Source: Pannonibacter phragmitetus DSM 14782
GTDB taxonomy: Bacteria; Pseudomonadota; Alphaproteobacteria; Rhizobiales; Stappiaceae
Length of the DNA: 64,000 nt
Reading direction: 5' to 3'
NCBI RefSeq assembly: GCF_000382365.1
Contig: NZ_KB908233.1
Span: 1-64,000 of the forward strand
The translations under genes were made by a program, and so were the position numbers. The notes beneath the pieces are model-generated. The model saw nothing but the letters and a program-made list of their open reading frames with translations, was not told where the DNA came from and searched no databases. The first letter of the stretch is position 1; each line of letters opens with the position of its first letter. Of the stretch, positions 19,199-28,599 are shown in pieces.

Positions 19199-21301
19199 TC
19201 ACCCCGCCCGTAACAGGCGGATCGCCTCGTCGCGGGAGAAGAGATAAAGCAGGGTGCGCAGCGCCTGGCCGCGCGGGCCTTTCAGCTCCGGGTCGGTTTC
19301 GAGGATCAGGCGGGCATCGTCGCGGGCGGTTTCCATGAGGTCTGGCCGCGCCTCTTCGCCCGCAAGGCGGAAGCCGGGGGCGCCGGACTGGCGGGTGCCG
19401 AGGATTTCGCCTTCACCGCGCAGGCGCAGGTCTTCCTCGGCAATGAGGAAGCCGTCGTTGGTCTCGCGCATCACCGCAAGGCGGGCGGCGGAGGTTTCGC
19501 CCAGCGGCCCCTTGTAGAGCAAGACGCAGGAGGACGGCCTGTCGCCGCGCCCGACACGGCCGCGCAGCTGATGCAACTGGGCAAGGCCGAAGCGCTCGGC
19601 ATGCTCGATCACCATGATCGTGGCATCGGGCACATCGACGCCCACCTCGATCACGGTGGTGGCAACGAGAACGCGGGCATGGCCTTCCTTGAAGGCGGTC
19701 ATCGCCACATCCTTTTCCTCGGCGCTCATGCGGCCATGGACGAGGGCGACGGGCAGTTTCAGTTCCTGCGACAGGTGGCGGTGCCGGTCCTCGACGGCAG
19801 CAAGGTCGACCTTCTCGGACTCTTCTACCAGCGGGCAGACCCAATAGACCTTCTGCCCTTCAGCCACCGCCGCTTTGATGCGCGCCACCATCTCGCCCAT
19901 GCGCTCCAGTGATACGGACACGGTGGTGATGGGCTTGCGGCCGGCCGGCTTGCCGATGAGGCGGGAGACGTCCATGTCGCCGAAATAGGTCAGAACCAGC
20001 GTGCGCGGGATCGGCGTTGCCGTCATCACCAGCACATCGACGCCCTTGCCCTTGGAGGAGAGCGCCAGACGCTGATGCACGCCGAAGCGGTGCTGCTCGT
20101 CCACCACGGCGATGCCGAGGTTCTGGAACTCGACCGAGCCCTGAAACAGCGCGTGAGTGCCGACGACCAGATCGATGCTGCCATCCAGCAATCCTGCCTG
20201 CGTCTCGCGCCGTGTCTTGGCGCTGTCGCGGCCCGTCAGCAGGGCGATGCGGATGCCGGAGGCTTCGCAGAGCGGGGCCATAGAGGCGAAATGCTGGCGG
20301 GCGAGAAGCTCGGTCGGGGCCATCATCGCTGCCTGCGCGCCGGATTCGATCACGGCCGCCATGGCCAACAGGGCGACTATGGTCTTGCCCGCGCCCACGT
20401 CACCCTGCACCAGCCGCAGCATGCGGTGAGGGCTCGCAAGATCCGCCTCGATTTCGGCAACCGCCTGCGTCTGGCCATCGGTGAGGGTAAAGGGCAGGGC
20501 AGCGAAGATCTTCGCCTTCAGCGCGCCATTTGCGATACGCGGCGCGCCATCCAGCTTGCGCATGGTGGCGCGCACCAGAGCCAGTGCCAGCTGGTTGGCG
20601 AGATATTCGTCATAGGCAAGGCGGGCGCGGAAAGGGGATTCGGGGCCAAGATCGCCCGCCTTTTCCGGCCGGTGCATCCGCGCCAGTGCCTCATCGAAAT
20701 CCGGCCAGCCTTTGCGGGCGGCAAATTCCGGGTCGAGCCAGTCCGGCATCACCGGCAGACGGTCCAGCCCGGCGGCAATGGCCTTCAGCAGGGTGCGCGA
20801 GGCAAGACCGGCGGTCATCGGATAGACCGGCTCCACATCCGGCATGGTTTCGGCCTCTTCGGGCGTCAGCACATAATCCGGATGCACCATCTGCGGGCGC
20901 TCGTTGAACCATTCGACCTTGCCGGAGATGATCCGCCGCCCGCCCACGGGCAGGGTCTTTTCCAGCCAGTCCCTGTGGGCATGGAAGAAGACAAGGGCGA
21001 TCTCGCCCGTCGGGTCGCTGGCAATGATGCGATAGGGCGCCTTGCCCTGGCGCGGCGAGGGCAGGTGCCGCTCCACCACCACGTCCAGCGTTGCGATCTC
21101 GCCATTCTCGGAATGGGCAATGCCCGGCCGGCGGCGGCGGTCGATCACGCCGTGCGGCAGGTGGAACAGCAGATCGAGAACGCTGGCCTCACGCCCCGGC
21201 GTGCTGCCTGTCAGCCCGTCCAGCAGCTTGGCGATCTTCGGCCCGATGCCGGGCAGCACCGAAACCGGAGCAAACAGGGGATCGAGAAGAGAAGGACGCA
21301 T
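19199..21301 (-). CDS. recG: ATP-dependent DNA helicase RecG
   Basis: RecG reverses stalled replication forks and remodels branched DNA. The 700-residue protein has an N-terminal wedge/OB domain (PGIGPKIAKLLDGL near 16-29), then the superfamily 2 motor with Walker A QGDVGAGKT, the DEQHRFG Walker B box, TATPIPRT, and motif VI QLRGRVGRGDRPS. The C-terminal TRG motif region continues with RETNDGFLIAEEDLRLRGEG. ATG 21301 gives the usual start; an in-frame ATG 13 codons earlier lies toward the divergent sdhE promoter. It is paired with sdhE and mfd, a common alphaproteobacterial arrangement. Confidence 0.97.
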   Translation of the reverse strand: MRPSLLDPLFAPVSVLPGIGPKIAKLLDGLTGSTPGREASVLDLLFHLPHGVIDRRRRPGIAHSENGEIATLDVVVERHLPSPRQGKAPYRIIASDPTGEIALVFFHAHRDWLEKTLPVGGRRIISGKVEWFNERPQMVHPDYVLTPEEAETMPDVEPVYPMTAGLASRTLLKAIAAGLDRLPVMPDWLDPEFAARKGWPDFDEALARMHRPEKAGDLGPESPFRARLAYDEYLANQLALALVRATMRKLDGAPRIANGALKAKIFAALPFTLTDGQTQAVAEIEADLASPHRMLRLVQGDVGAGKTIVALLAMAAVIESGAQAAMMAPTELLARQHFASMAPLCEASGIRIALLTGRDSAKTRRETQAGLLDGSIDLVVGTHALFQGSVEFQNLGIAVVDEQHRFGVHQRLALSSKGKGVDVLVMTATPIPRTLVLTYFGDMDVSRLIGKPAGRKPITTVSVSLERMGEMVARIKAAVAEGQKVYWVCPLVEESEKVDLAAVEDRHRHLSQELKLPVALVHGRMSAEEKDVAMTAFKEGHARVLVATTVIEVGVDVPDATIMVIEHAERFGLAQLHQLRGRVGRGDRPSSCVLLYKGPLGETSAARLAVMRETNDGFLIAEEDLRLRGEGEILGTRQSGAPGFRLAGEEARPDLMETARDDARLILETDPELKGPRGQALRTLLYLFSRDEAIRLLRAG

Positions 21302-21532
21302 GGCACAGGAATCCGCAGGACCGATGCTGCGTTTTGGCATGGTCTGGCGGCAAGGGCAATGAAGCCTCTTGAACCTTCAGGACATGCACACCAAAACCTT
21401 GACCTGACAGAGCCGCACAGCGGCGCTATATAGCACGGACAACGTGCTGTCCCGTTTGCGCCGGGCGCGGAAAATCCGCGGTCCGGCTGCAGGCGTCAGG
21501 GCGGCGCAAGCCAAGCGATGCGGAGAGACATG

Positions 21533-21844
21533 ATGAGCGGCACAAGTCCAGATACGGCGGCAGCACAGGATGATGCCCTGACCCACCGCAAGAAGCGTAT
21601 CCTGTTCCGCACCTGGCACCGGGGCATGAAGGAAATGGACCTTCTGTTCGGCGGTTTTGCCCAGTCCGAACTCGACAAGCTGACGGCAGCCGAGCTCGAC
21701 GAGATGGAAGAACTGATCAACGTCAATGATCAGGACCTCTTCGCCTGGATCACCGGCAGCAAGCCCGTTCCGGCAGAGTGGGACCGTCCGCTTTACCGGC
21801 GCATGCTCGCCTTCCACAACATCACGTCCAGCCGCACTGCGTGA
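21533..21844 (+). CDS. sdhE: FAD assembly factor SdhE (DUF339)
   Basis: SdhE binds the flavoprotein subunit of succinate dehydrogenase and promotes covalent FAD attachment. The 103 residues carry the family signature RTWHRGMKEMDLLFGGF with its RGxxE core, followed by the helical ELDEMEELINVNDQDLFAWI and WDRPLYRRML. ATG 21533 is 5 bases after GGAGAG; the adjacent ATG at 21530 is only 2 bases away and less likely. It is divergent from recG and precedes mfd by 64 bp. The sdh operon itself is not in the window. Confidence 0.93.
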   Translation: MSGTSPDTAAAQDDALTHRKKRILFRTWHRGMKEMDLLFGGFAQSELDKLTAAELDEMEELINVNDQDLFAWITGSKPVPAEWDRPLYRRMLAFHNITSSRTA

Positions 21845-21908
21845 TCCGGACGGATCGTCAGTCCAGAGACGCGCCTTCGCGCCGCACAGCATTTCAGGGA
21901 TAAGAACC

Positions 21909-24900
21909 GTGTTCGAGAGCCTTCTCCGCGACAAGGGCAACATCACGCTGGCCAGCGTGCCGGATGGTGCCGAGGCGCTGGCGCTTGCACGCATTCTGGA
22001 CGAGGGGCCGAAAGAGGGGCTTTGTGCCGTCTTCGTCGCCCGCGATGCCACGCGGGCACAGGGGCTGATCGAGGCGTTGAGCTTCTTCGCGCCCGATGTG
22101 GAAGCCCTGTCGCTGCCCGCCTGGGACTGTCTGCCCTATGACCGTGTGTCTCCGAACCCGGCCATCAGCGCCCGGCGGCTGCTGGTGCTGGGCGAGCTGG
22201 CGCGGGGGCTGGAAGGGTCTGGCCGCAAGGTGCTGGTCACCACGGTCAACGCCGCCGTGCAGCGCCTGCCGGAGCGCAGCTGGGTGGCGGGCCAGACCTT
22301 CTCCTTGAGCGCAGGCACGAGGGCGGATCTCACCTCCATCGCCGCCTGGCTGGAGCTCAACGGCTTTTCCCGCACGCCGACCGTGCGTGAAACCGGCGAA
22401 TATGCGGTGCGCGGCGGCATTCTCGATCTCTTCGCGCCGGGTGCGGAAGCTCCCGTGCGCCTCGATTTCTTCGGCGACACGCTGGAGACCGTGCGCGCCT
22501 TTGATCCGGAGAGCCAGCGCACCTCGGCGCCGGTGAAGCGGCTGGATCTGGTGCCGATGAGCGAGGTGGTGCTGACGGAAGAGGCGATCTCCCGCTTCCG
22601 CCGCAACTATATCGGCCGCTTCGGCGCAGCGCGGCGCGAGGATATTCTCTACCAGTCGGTCAGCGAGGGCCGCCGCTACGCCGGCATGGAGCATTGGCTG
22701 CCGCTGTTCCATGAAACGCTGGAAACCCTGTTCGACTATGTGGAGGGTGTGCCGCTCGTCCTTGATTCCCGCGCAGCCGATGCCCTGCGCGAGCGGCTGG
22801 ATCAGGTGGCCGAGCACTACACCGCCCGCAAGGACGCGCTCGACAATGGCCATCTGGCAGGCTCCGTGCCCTACATGCCGGTGGAAACCGGCGGGCTCTA
22901 TCTGGCGCCGGAGGAATGGACCTCGCGTCTGGCTGATGCCGCCAGCTGCCAGATGGATGTGTTCACGCCGCCGCCGGGTTCTGGCCGTCAGGTGGTGGAC
23001 TTTGCCGGCCGCCAGGGCCGCAACTTTGCTGCCGAGCGCGCTGCCGGGGATGTGAACATCTTCGATGCGCTGGTGCGCCATGTGCGTGCCCTTGTGGCCG
23101 AGGAGCGCCGCGTGGTGCTCTCCTGCTGGAGCGAGGGCTCGCGGGACCGGTTGGGGCAGATCCTGTTCGATCACGGGCTGGAGCTGGCCGCACCGGCTGA
23201 TACTTTCGCCAACATGCAGGCGCTGCCGCCGCGCACGGTGGCGCTGAGCCTTCTCGGCCTTGAGACGGGCTTCGAGGTGGACCGGCTCGTTTTCATCTCC
23301 GAGCAGGACATTCTCGGTGACCGGCTGGTGCGCAAGGGGCGGCGCAAGGCCAAGGGGGCCAATGTCCTCACAGAGGCCACCAGCCTGTCGGAAGGCGATC
23401 TTGTCGTCCACGTGGACCACGGTATCGGCCGCTTCATTGGCCTGAAGACCATCGAGGCGCTTGGTGCGCCGCATGACTGCCTGGAACTGCAGTATCACGG
23501 CGGCGACAAGCTGTATCTGCCGGTCGAGAACATCGAGCTTCTGACGCGCTACGGTTCGGAAGAAACCGATGTGCAGCTCGACAAGCTGGGCGGCGGGGCC
23601 TGGCAGGCGCGCAAGGCGCGCATGAAGAAGCGCATCCTTGAGATTGCCGATGGCCTGATCAAGACCGCAGCCGCCCGTGCGCTCAAGACCGCGCCTGTGA
23701 TCGAGACGCCGGAAGGCGTCTATGACGAGTTCGCCACCCGATTCCCCTATGACGAGACGGAAGACCAGCTGACCGCCATCGACGCGGTGTTCGAGGATCT
23801 GTCCTCTGGCCGCCCGATGGACCGGCTGGTCTGCGGTGACGTGGGCTTCGGCAAGACGGAAGTGGCCCTGCGTGCGGCCTTTGTTGCGGCCATGTCCGGC
23901 CGGCAGGTGGCGGTTGTGGTGCCGACCACATTGCTCGCCCGCCAGCATTTCCGCACCTTCTCGACGCGATTCCACGGGTTGCCGGTCAATGTCGCCCATG
24001 CCTCGCGGCTCGTCAGTCCGAAGGAGCTTTCGGCCACCAAGAAGGGGCTGGAGGATGGCTCTGTCGATATCGTCGTCGGCACCCATGCGCTGCTGGGTAC
24101 GGGTGTCAAGTTCCGGGATCTGGGGCTTCTGATCATCGACGAGGAGCAGCATTTCGGCGTGAAGCACAAGGAGCGGCTGAAGGAGCTGAAGTCGGACGTG
24201 CATGTGCTGACGCTTTCGGCCACGCCCATTCCGCGCACCCTGCAGCAGGCGCTGACGGGCCTGCGCGAGTTGTCGCTGATCGCAACGCCGCCGGTGGACC
24301 GCCTCGCCGTGCGCACCTTCATCTCGCCGCTTGATCCGCTTGTGGTGCGCGAGGCGCTGCTGCGCGAGCATTACCGCGGCGGCCAGAGCTTCTATGTCTG
24401 CCCGCGCGTGTCCGACCTTGCGGAACGCGCGGAGTTCCTCGCCGAAAGCGTGCCGGAGGTAAAGGTTGCCATCGCCCATGGCCAGATGGCGGCGGGGCAG
24501 CTGGAAGACGTGATGAATGCCTTCTACGAGGGCAAGTATGACGTGCTGCTGTCCACCACCATCGTGGAATCGGGCCTCGACATCCCCACCGCCAACACGC
24601 TGATCGTGCACCGGGCCGACATGTTCGGCCTTGCCCAGCTTTACCAGATCCGGGGCCGCGTCGGCCGTTCCAAGACCCGCGCCTATGCGCTGTTCACCGT
24701 GCCTGCCGCCGGCAAGCTGACGGCAACGGCAGAGCGCCGCCTCAAGGTGCTGCAATCGCTGGAAAACCTCGGCGCCGGCTTCCAGCTGGCGAGCCATGAC
24801 CTCGACATTCGCGGCGCAGGCAATCTTCTGGGCGAAGAGCAGTCCGGCCACATCAAGGAAGTCGGCTATGAGCTCTACCAGCAGATGCTGGAAGAGGCTG

Positions 24901-25409
24901 TGGCGCAGCTGAAGGATGGCGGGAACGAGCTTGGTGAAGACCAGTGGTCGCCGCAAATCAATGTGGGCACGCCGGTGCTCATCCCGGAAGGCTATGTGCC
25001 GGATCTCAACCTGCGCCTGTCGCTCTACCGGCGCCTCGCCGATCTGACGGAAGCGCAGGAAATCGATGCCTTCGGTGCGGAAATGATCGACCGCTTCGGA
25101 CAGTTGCCGGAAGAAGTGCAGCACCTGCTGAAGATCGTCTTCATCAAGGGCCTTTGCCGCAAGGCCAATGTGGAGAAGGTGGATTCGGGGCCGAAGGGGA
25201 TCGTCATTTCCTTCCGCAACAGCGAGTTTGCCAATCCGGCAGGGCTTGTCGGCTATATCGCGGAGCAGGGCGTGCTGGCCAAGATCCGCCCGGATCAGAA
25301 GGTGGTTCTGTCACGTGACTGGGAGCGCGCGGAAGACCGGCTGAAGGGAACCGCCGTCATCATGTCCAAGCTGGCAAAGCTGGCCGGAGGTGGCAAGGCG
25401 GCAGCTTGA
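21909..25409 (+). CDS. mfd: Transcription-repair coupling factor Mfd
   Basis: Mfd displaces RNA polymerase stalled at lesions and recruits UvrA. The 1166 residues follow the family plan. The UvrB-homology region holds LPAWDCLPYDRVSPNP and GEYAVRGGILDLFAPG; the polymerase-interaction domain has GDLVVHVDHGIGRFIGL. The RecG-like motor follows with GDVGFGKTEVALRA, DEEQHFGVKHKE and SATPIPRTLQ, then the TRG motif and a C-terminal autoinhibitory domain. The start is GTG 21909 with AGGGAT upstream. The frame stays open upstream into sdhE, but that portion is sdhE read in the wrong frame. A strong terminator follows. Confidence 0.97.
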   Translation: MFESLLRDKGNITLASVPDGAEALALARILDEGPKEGLCAVFVARDATRAQGLIEALSFFAPDVEALSLPAWDCLPYDRVSPNPAISARRLLVLGELARGLEGSGRKVLVTTVNAAVQRLPERSWVAGQTFSLSAGTRADLTSIAAWLELNGFSRTPTVRETGEYAVRGGILDLFAPGAEAPVRLDFFGDTLETVRAFDPESQRTSAPVKRLDLVPMSEVVLTEEAISRFRRNYIGRFGAARREDILYQSVSEGRRYAGMEHWLPLFHETLETLFDYVEGVPLVLDSRAADALRERLDQVAEHYTARKDALDNGHLAGSVPYMPVETGGLYLAPEEWTSRLADAASCQMDVFTPPPGSGRQVVDFAGRQGRNFAAERAAGDVNIFDALVRHVRALVAEERRVVLSCWSEGSRDRLGQILFDHGLELAAPADTFANMQALPPRTVALSLLGLETGFEVDRLVFISEQDILGDRLVRKGRRKAKGANVLTEATSLSEGDLVVHVDHGIGRFIGLKTIEALGAPHDCLELQYHGGDKLYLPVENIELLTRYGSEETDVQLDKLGGGAWQARKARMKKRILEIADGLIKTAAARALKTAPVIETPEGVYDEFATRFPYDETEDQLTAIDAVFEDLSSGRPMDRLVCGDVGFGKTEVALRAAFVAAMSGRQVAVVVPTTLLARQHFRTFSTRFHGLPVNVAHASRLVSPKELSATKKGLEDGSVDIVVGTHALLGTGVKFRDLGLLIIDEEQHFGVKHKERLKELKSDVHVLTLSATPIPRTLQQALTGLRELSLIATPPVDRLAVRTFISPLDPLVVREALLREHYRGGQSFYVCPRVSDLAERAEFLAESVPEVKVAIAHGQMAAGQLEDVMNAFYEGKYDVLLSTTIVESGLDIPTANTLIVHRADMFGLAQLYQIRGRVGRSKTRAYALFTVPAAGKLTATAERRLKVLQSLENLGAGFQLASHDLDIRGAGNLLGEEQSGHIKEVGYELYQQMLEEAVAQLKDGGNELGEDQWSPQINVGTPVLIPEGYVPDLNLRLSLYRRLADLTEAQEIDAFGAEMIDRFGQLPEEVQHLLKIVFIKGLCRKANVEKVDSGPKGIVISFRNSEFANPAGLVGYIAEQGVLAKIRPDQKVVLSRDWERAEDRLKGTAVIMSKLAKLAGGGKAAA

Positions 25410-25418
25410 AACGGGCAG

Positions 25419-25446
25419 GGCGGGGCACTGGTCCCGCCTTTTCCTT
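25419..25446 (+). terminator. Rho-independent terminator after mfd
   Basis: GGCGGG and CCCGCC pair across an 8-base loop and are followed immediately by TTTTCCTT, 10 bp after the mfd stop. Confidence 0.85.
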
Positions 25447-25615
25447 GCGGTGCGGCTGCTGCACTCCCGCAAGGCTGCCAATTCAAGGCTTCCAGGGCAA
25501 ACCATGCTGCTGCAACAGATTTTCGTTGCGGCGCCACAATTGCGCAAGACTCTGTTAAGCGAGTCCCGGCACACTGCGACCAAGTAGAGACCCCACGTGT
25601 CCAGTAGGTCGTCAA

Positions 25616-25951
25616 GTGTCCGCAACCACCCGTCAGCGCAAAAAATCCTTTCTCGGCAGTCTCGTTATACCGGTCGCCTCTGCTGCTGTGCTTGGCTATT
25701 TCGCCTTTCATGCGGTGAATGGAGAATTCGGCATGGCCGGGCGCGAGCGTCTGGACCGTCAGGTGGCTCAGCTTGAGGCGGAACTGGCAGACATCAAGTC
25801 TGTACGTGAGCATCTGGCCACCCGTGTGGCGCTGCTGCGCCCGGAAAGCCTTGATCCGGATATGGTGGATGAGCGCGCCCGCGTTATTCTCAACGTGGTG
25901 CAGGCAGATGAGCTGATCATCATGCGCAGCAGCTCCGTTGCGGCACGGTAA
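25616..25951 (+). CDS. ftsB: Septum formation initiator FtsB/DivIC family
   Basis: A 111-residue bitopic membrane protein. It has a short basic cytosolic tail (RQRKKS), one helix (SLVIPVASAAVLGYFAFHAV, about 15-34) and a periplasmic coiled coil (LDRQVAQLEAELADIKSVRE, about 46-65), then LDPDMVDERARVILNVV. FtsB-type proteins join FtsQ and FtsL in the divisome and help activate septal wall synthesis. GTG 25616 is the only plausible start. In rhizobia this gene usually lies between eno and pdhA; here pdhA follows but eno is not upstream, where mfd lies instead. Confidence 0.88.
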   Translation: MSATTRQRKKSFLGSLVIPVASAAVLGYFAFHAVNGEFGMAGRERLDRQVAQLEAELADIKSVREHLATRVALLRPESLDPDMVDERARVILNVVQADELIIMRSSSVAAR

Positions 25952-26060
25952 CCGGAAAACGGTTTATATCGCCAAAATAACCAGAATCAGGTTAAGTTGT
26001 AAAAATCAAATCATTTCAGATGGTTGGTCAGTATTACTGCGCTGCACTCAACCTCTTGGA

Positions 26061-26092
26061 TTGACAACGGCAAGCGGTTACCTTCCGCTTGC
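26061..26092 (+). promoter_or_regulatory. Promoter-proximal palindrome upstream of pdhA
   Basis: A TTGACA hexamer at 26061 is followed by a perfect 8-bp inverted repeat GCAAGCGG-TTACCTT-CCGCTTGC (26070-26092), 34 bp before the pdhA ATG. No good -10 hexamer is found at 17 bases. The palindrome could be a repressor operator over the promoter or a hairpin in the leader RNA. No regulator is named from the sequence. Confidence 0.4.
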
Positions 26093-26126
26093 TGTCTAGG
26101 GGAAACGCCACGCAGAGACGAGGGAC

Positions 26127-27176
26127 ATGGCCGCTACAAAACAATCTTCCGCCGGTGCACGCGCGAAGGGCGCGTCCGGTCAGGGTGGTGCGGGCAACGC
26201 TGCTGCCGCCATCGCAAAATTCACGAAGGACGAAGAGCTTCACGCCTACCGTGAAATGCTCCTGATCCGCCGCTTCGAAGAAAAGGCCGGCCAGCTTTAC
26301 GGCATGGGCCTCATCGGCGGTTTCTGCCACCTTTACATTGGTCAGGAAGCTGTCGTCGTCGGCATGCAGATGGCCAAGGTGGATGGTGACCAGATGATCA
26401 CCGGTTACCGCGACCACGGCCATATGCTGGCCATGGATCTTGACCCGAAGGGCGTCATGGCCGAGCTGACCGGCCGCCGTGGCGGCCTGTCGAAGGGCAA
26501 GGGCGGCTCGATGCACATGTTCTCCAAGGAGAAGCACTTCTACGGCGGTCACGGCATCGTCGGTGCGCAGGTCGCGCTCGGCACCGGTCTTGGCTTTGCC
26601 AACAAGTACCGTGGCAATGGCAATGTTGCGATGGCCTTCTTTGGTGATGGTGCGTCCAACCAGGGCCAGGTCTACGAGAGCTTCAACATGGCCCAGCTGT
26701 GGAAGCTTCCGGTCGTGTATGTGATCGAGAACAACAAGTACGGCATGGGCACGAGCGTGAACCGCGCTTCGGCCAACACCGACCTGTCCCAGCGCGGCGC
26801 CTCCTTCGGCATCCCGGGCGAACAGGTGGACGGCATGGACGTGCGCGCCGTTAAGGCAGCCTCCGATCGGGCGCTCGCCTGGTGCCGCGAGGGCAATGGC
26901 CCGTTCATTCTGGAAATGGTGACCTACCGCTACCGCGGCCACTCCATGTCCGACCCGGCGAAGTACCGCTCCAAGGAAGAAGTCGACCGCATGCGCGGCG
27001 AGCACGACCCGATCGAACAGGTCCGTGCGCGTCTGCTCGAGAACGGCTGGGCCAGCGAGGATGACCTCAAGGGCCTCGACAAGGACGTGCGCGCCATCGT
27101 TGCCGAAGCGGCAGAGTTTGCGCAGAACGATCCGGAGCCGGATGTGTCCGAGCTCTACACCGACATTCTGCTTTAA
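26127..27176 (+). CDS. pdhA: Pyruvate dehydrogenase E1 component, alpha subunit
   Basis: PdhA with PdhB forms the thiamine-dependent E1 that decarboxylates pyruvate and hands the acetyl group to lipoyl domains. The 349-residue protein has an Ala/Gly-rich N-terminal tail, then LIRRFEEKAGQLYGMGLIGG and GQEAVVVGMQ. The thiamine/Mg motif is FFGDGASNQGQVYESFNMA to NNKYGMGTS, and the active-site loop is YRYRGHSMSDPAKYR, equivalent to the mitochondrial phosphorylation loop. It is the first gene of pdhA-pdhB-pdhC, with 15 bp to pdhB. Confidence 0.98.
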   Translation: MAATKQSSAGARAKGASGQGGAGNAAAAIAKFTKDEELHAYREMLLIRRFEEKAGQLYGMGLIGGFCHLYIGQEAVVVGMQMAKVDGDQMITGYRDHGHMLAMDLDPKGVMAELTGRRGGLSKGKGGSMHMFSKEKHFYGGHGIVGAQVALGTGLGFANKYRGNGNVAMAFFGDGASNQGQVYESFNMAQLWKLPVVYVIENNKYGMGTSVNRASANTDLSQRGASFGIPGEQVDGMDVRAVKAASDRALAWCREGNGPFILEMVTYRYRGHSMSDPAKYRSKEEVDRMRGEHDPIEQVRARLLENGWASEDDLKGLDKDVRAIVAEAAEFAQNDPEPDVSELYTDILL

Positions 27177-27191
27177 GGCCGGGGGGAATAC

Positions 27192-28583
27192 ATGCCGATC
27201 GATATTCTGATGCCGGCTCTCTCGCCGACCATGGAAGAGGGCAAGCTGTCCAAGTGGCTCAAGGCCGAGGGCGACAGCGTGAAGTCTGGCGACGTGATCG
27301 CCGAAATCGAGACCGACAAGGCAACCATGGAAGTGGAAGCCGTGGACGAAGGCACCATGGGCAAGATCCTGGTCGCCGAGGGCACCGAGAACGTCAAGGT
27401 CAACACGAAGATCGCCGTTCTCCTCGCCGAAGGCGAAGATGCCTCTGCGATTGATGCCAGCGCTCCGACTCCGGCTGCTGCACCGGCTCCGGCCGCTGCT
27501 GCTGCGCCTGTTGCTGCCGCTCCGGCTGCCGCTGCGCCGGTTGCCGCGCAGCCCGTCACGTCCGGCACTGCCGACAGCGACGCACCGGCCGGCACCGAAA
27601 TGGTGTCCATGACCGTGCGCGAAGCACTGCGTGATGCCATGGCCGAGGAAATGCGCCGCGACGGCGACATCTTCATCATGGGTGAGGAGGTTGCCGAGTA
27701 CCAGGGCGCCTACAAGATCACGCAGGGTCTTCTGGACGAGTTCGGTGCCAAGCGCGTCATCGACACGCCGATCACCGAGCACGGCTTTGCCGGTCTTGCC
27801 ACGGGCGCTGCCATGACGGGCCTGAAGCCCATCGTCGAGTTCATGACGTTCAACTTCGCCATGCAGGCGATTGACCACATCATCAACTCCGCTGCCAAGA
27901 CGCTCTACATGTCCGGCGGCCAGCTTGGCGCTCCGATTGTGTTCCGCGGCCCGAACGGCGCTGCGGCCCGCGTGGGTGCACAGCACAGCCAGGACTATGC
28001 CTCCTGGTACGCCCACATTCCGGGCCTCAAGGTCATCCAGCCCTGGTCGGCTGCCGATGCCAAGGGCCTGCTGAAGGCGGCCATCCGCGACCCGAACCCG
28101 GTCATCTTCCTCGAAAACGAGATCCTCTACGGTCAGTCCTTCGAGGTTCCGAAAGTCGATGATTTTGTCCTGCCGATTGGCAAGGCAAAGATCGAGCGTG
28201 CCGGTACGGACGTGACCATCGTCTCCTGGGGCATCGGCATGACCTATGTCATGAAGGCCGTGGACGAACTGGCAGCTCAGGGCATCTCGGCGGAAGTCGT
28301 GAACCTGCGCACCATCCGTCCGCTCGACATCGACACGGTGCTCGCCTCTGTCCGCAAGACGGGCCGCTGCGTCACGGTGGAAGAAGCCTTCCCGGTCTGC
28401 TCGGTTTCCTCGGAAATCGGCTATCAGGTTCAGGAAAAGGCCTTCGACTTCCTCGACGCCCCGATCCTGCGCGTGACCGGCAAGGACGTTCCGATGCCCT
28501 ATGCCGCAAACCTTGAAAAGCTGGCTCTGCCGTCTGTCAAGGAAGTCATCGACGCCGTGAAGGCTGTCACCTACAGGGACTGA
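27192..28583 (+). CDS. pdhB: Pyruvate dehydrogenase E1 component, beta subunit with lipoyl domain
   Basis: PdhB completes the E1 heterotetramer. In alphaproteobacteria it often bears a lipoyl domain of its own, as here: residues 1-80 form a lipoyl domain with [17 protein letters not shown] around the lipoylated lysine. An Ala/Pro linker (about 90-120) is followed by the transketolase-like core starting [16 protein letters not shown], with [29 protein letters not shown] and a C-terminal domain with [14 protein letters not shown]. At 463 residues it matches the long lipoyl form. The lipoyl domain is very close to that of the neighbouring pdhC. Confidence 0.98.
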   Translation: MPIDILMPALSPTMEEGKLSKWLKAEGDSVKSGDVIAEIETDKATMEVEAVDEGTMGKILVAEGTENVKVNTKIAVLLAEGEDASAIDASAPTPAAAPAPAAAAAPVAAAPAAAAPVAAQPVTSGTADSDAPAGTEMVSMTVREALRDAMAEEMRRDGDIFIMGEEVAEYQGAYKITQGLLDEFGAKRVIDTPITEHGFAGLATGAAMTGLKPIVEFMTFNFAMQAIDHIINSAAKTLYMSGGQLGAPIVFRGPNGAAARVGAQHSQDYASWYAHIPGLKVIQPWSAADAKGLLKAAIRDPNPVIFLENEILYGQSFEVPKVDDFVLPIGKAKIERAGTDVTIVSWGIGMTYVMKAVDELAAQGISAEVVNLRTIRPLDIDTVLASVRKTGRCVTVEEAFPVCSVSSEIGYQVQEKAFDFLDAPILRVTGKDVPMPYAANLEKLALPSVKEVIDAVKAVTYRD

Positions 28584-28599
28584 GGCGAGGGAGGCCGCA

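Noticed and set aside
21726-21908. N-terminal extension of mfd overlapping sdhE
   Set aside because: That part is sdhE DNA read in another frame. GTG 21909 has a ribosome site and gives the normal Mfd length.
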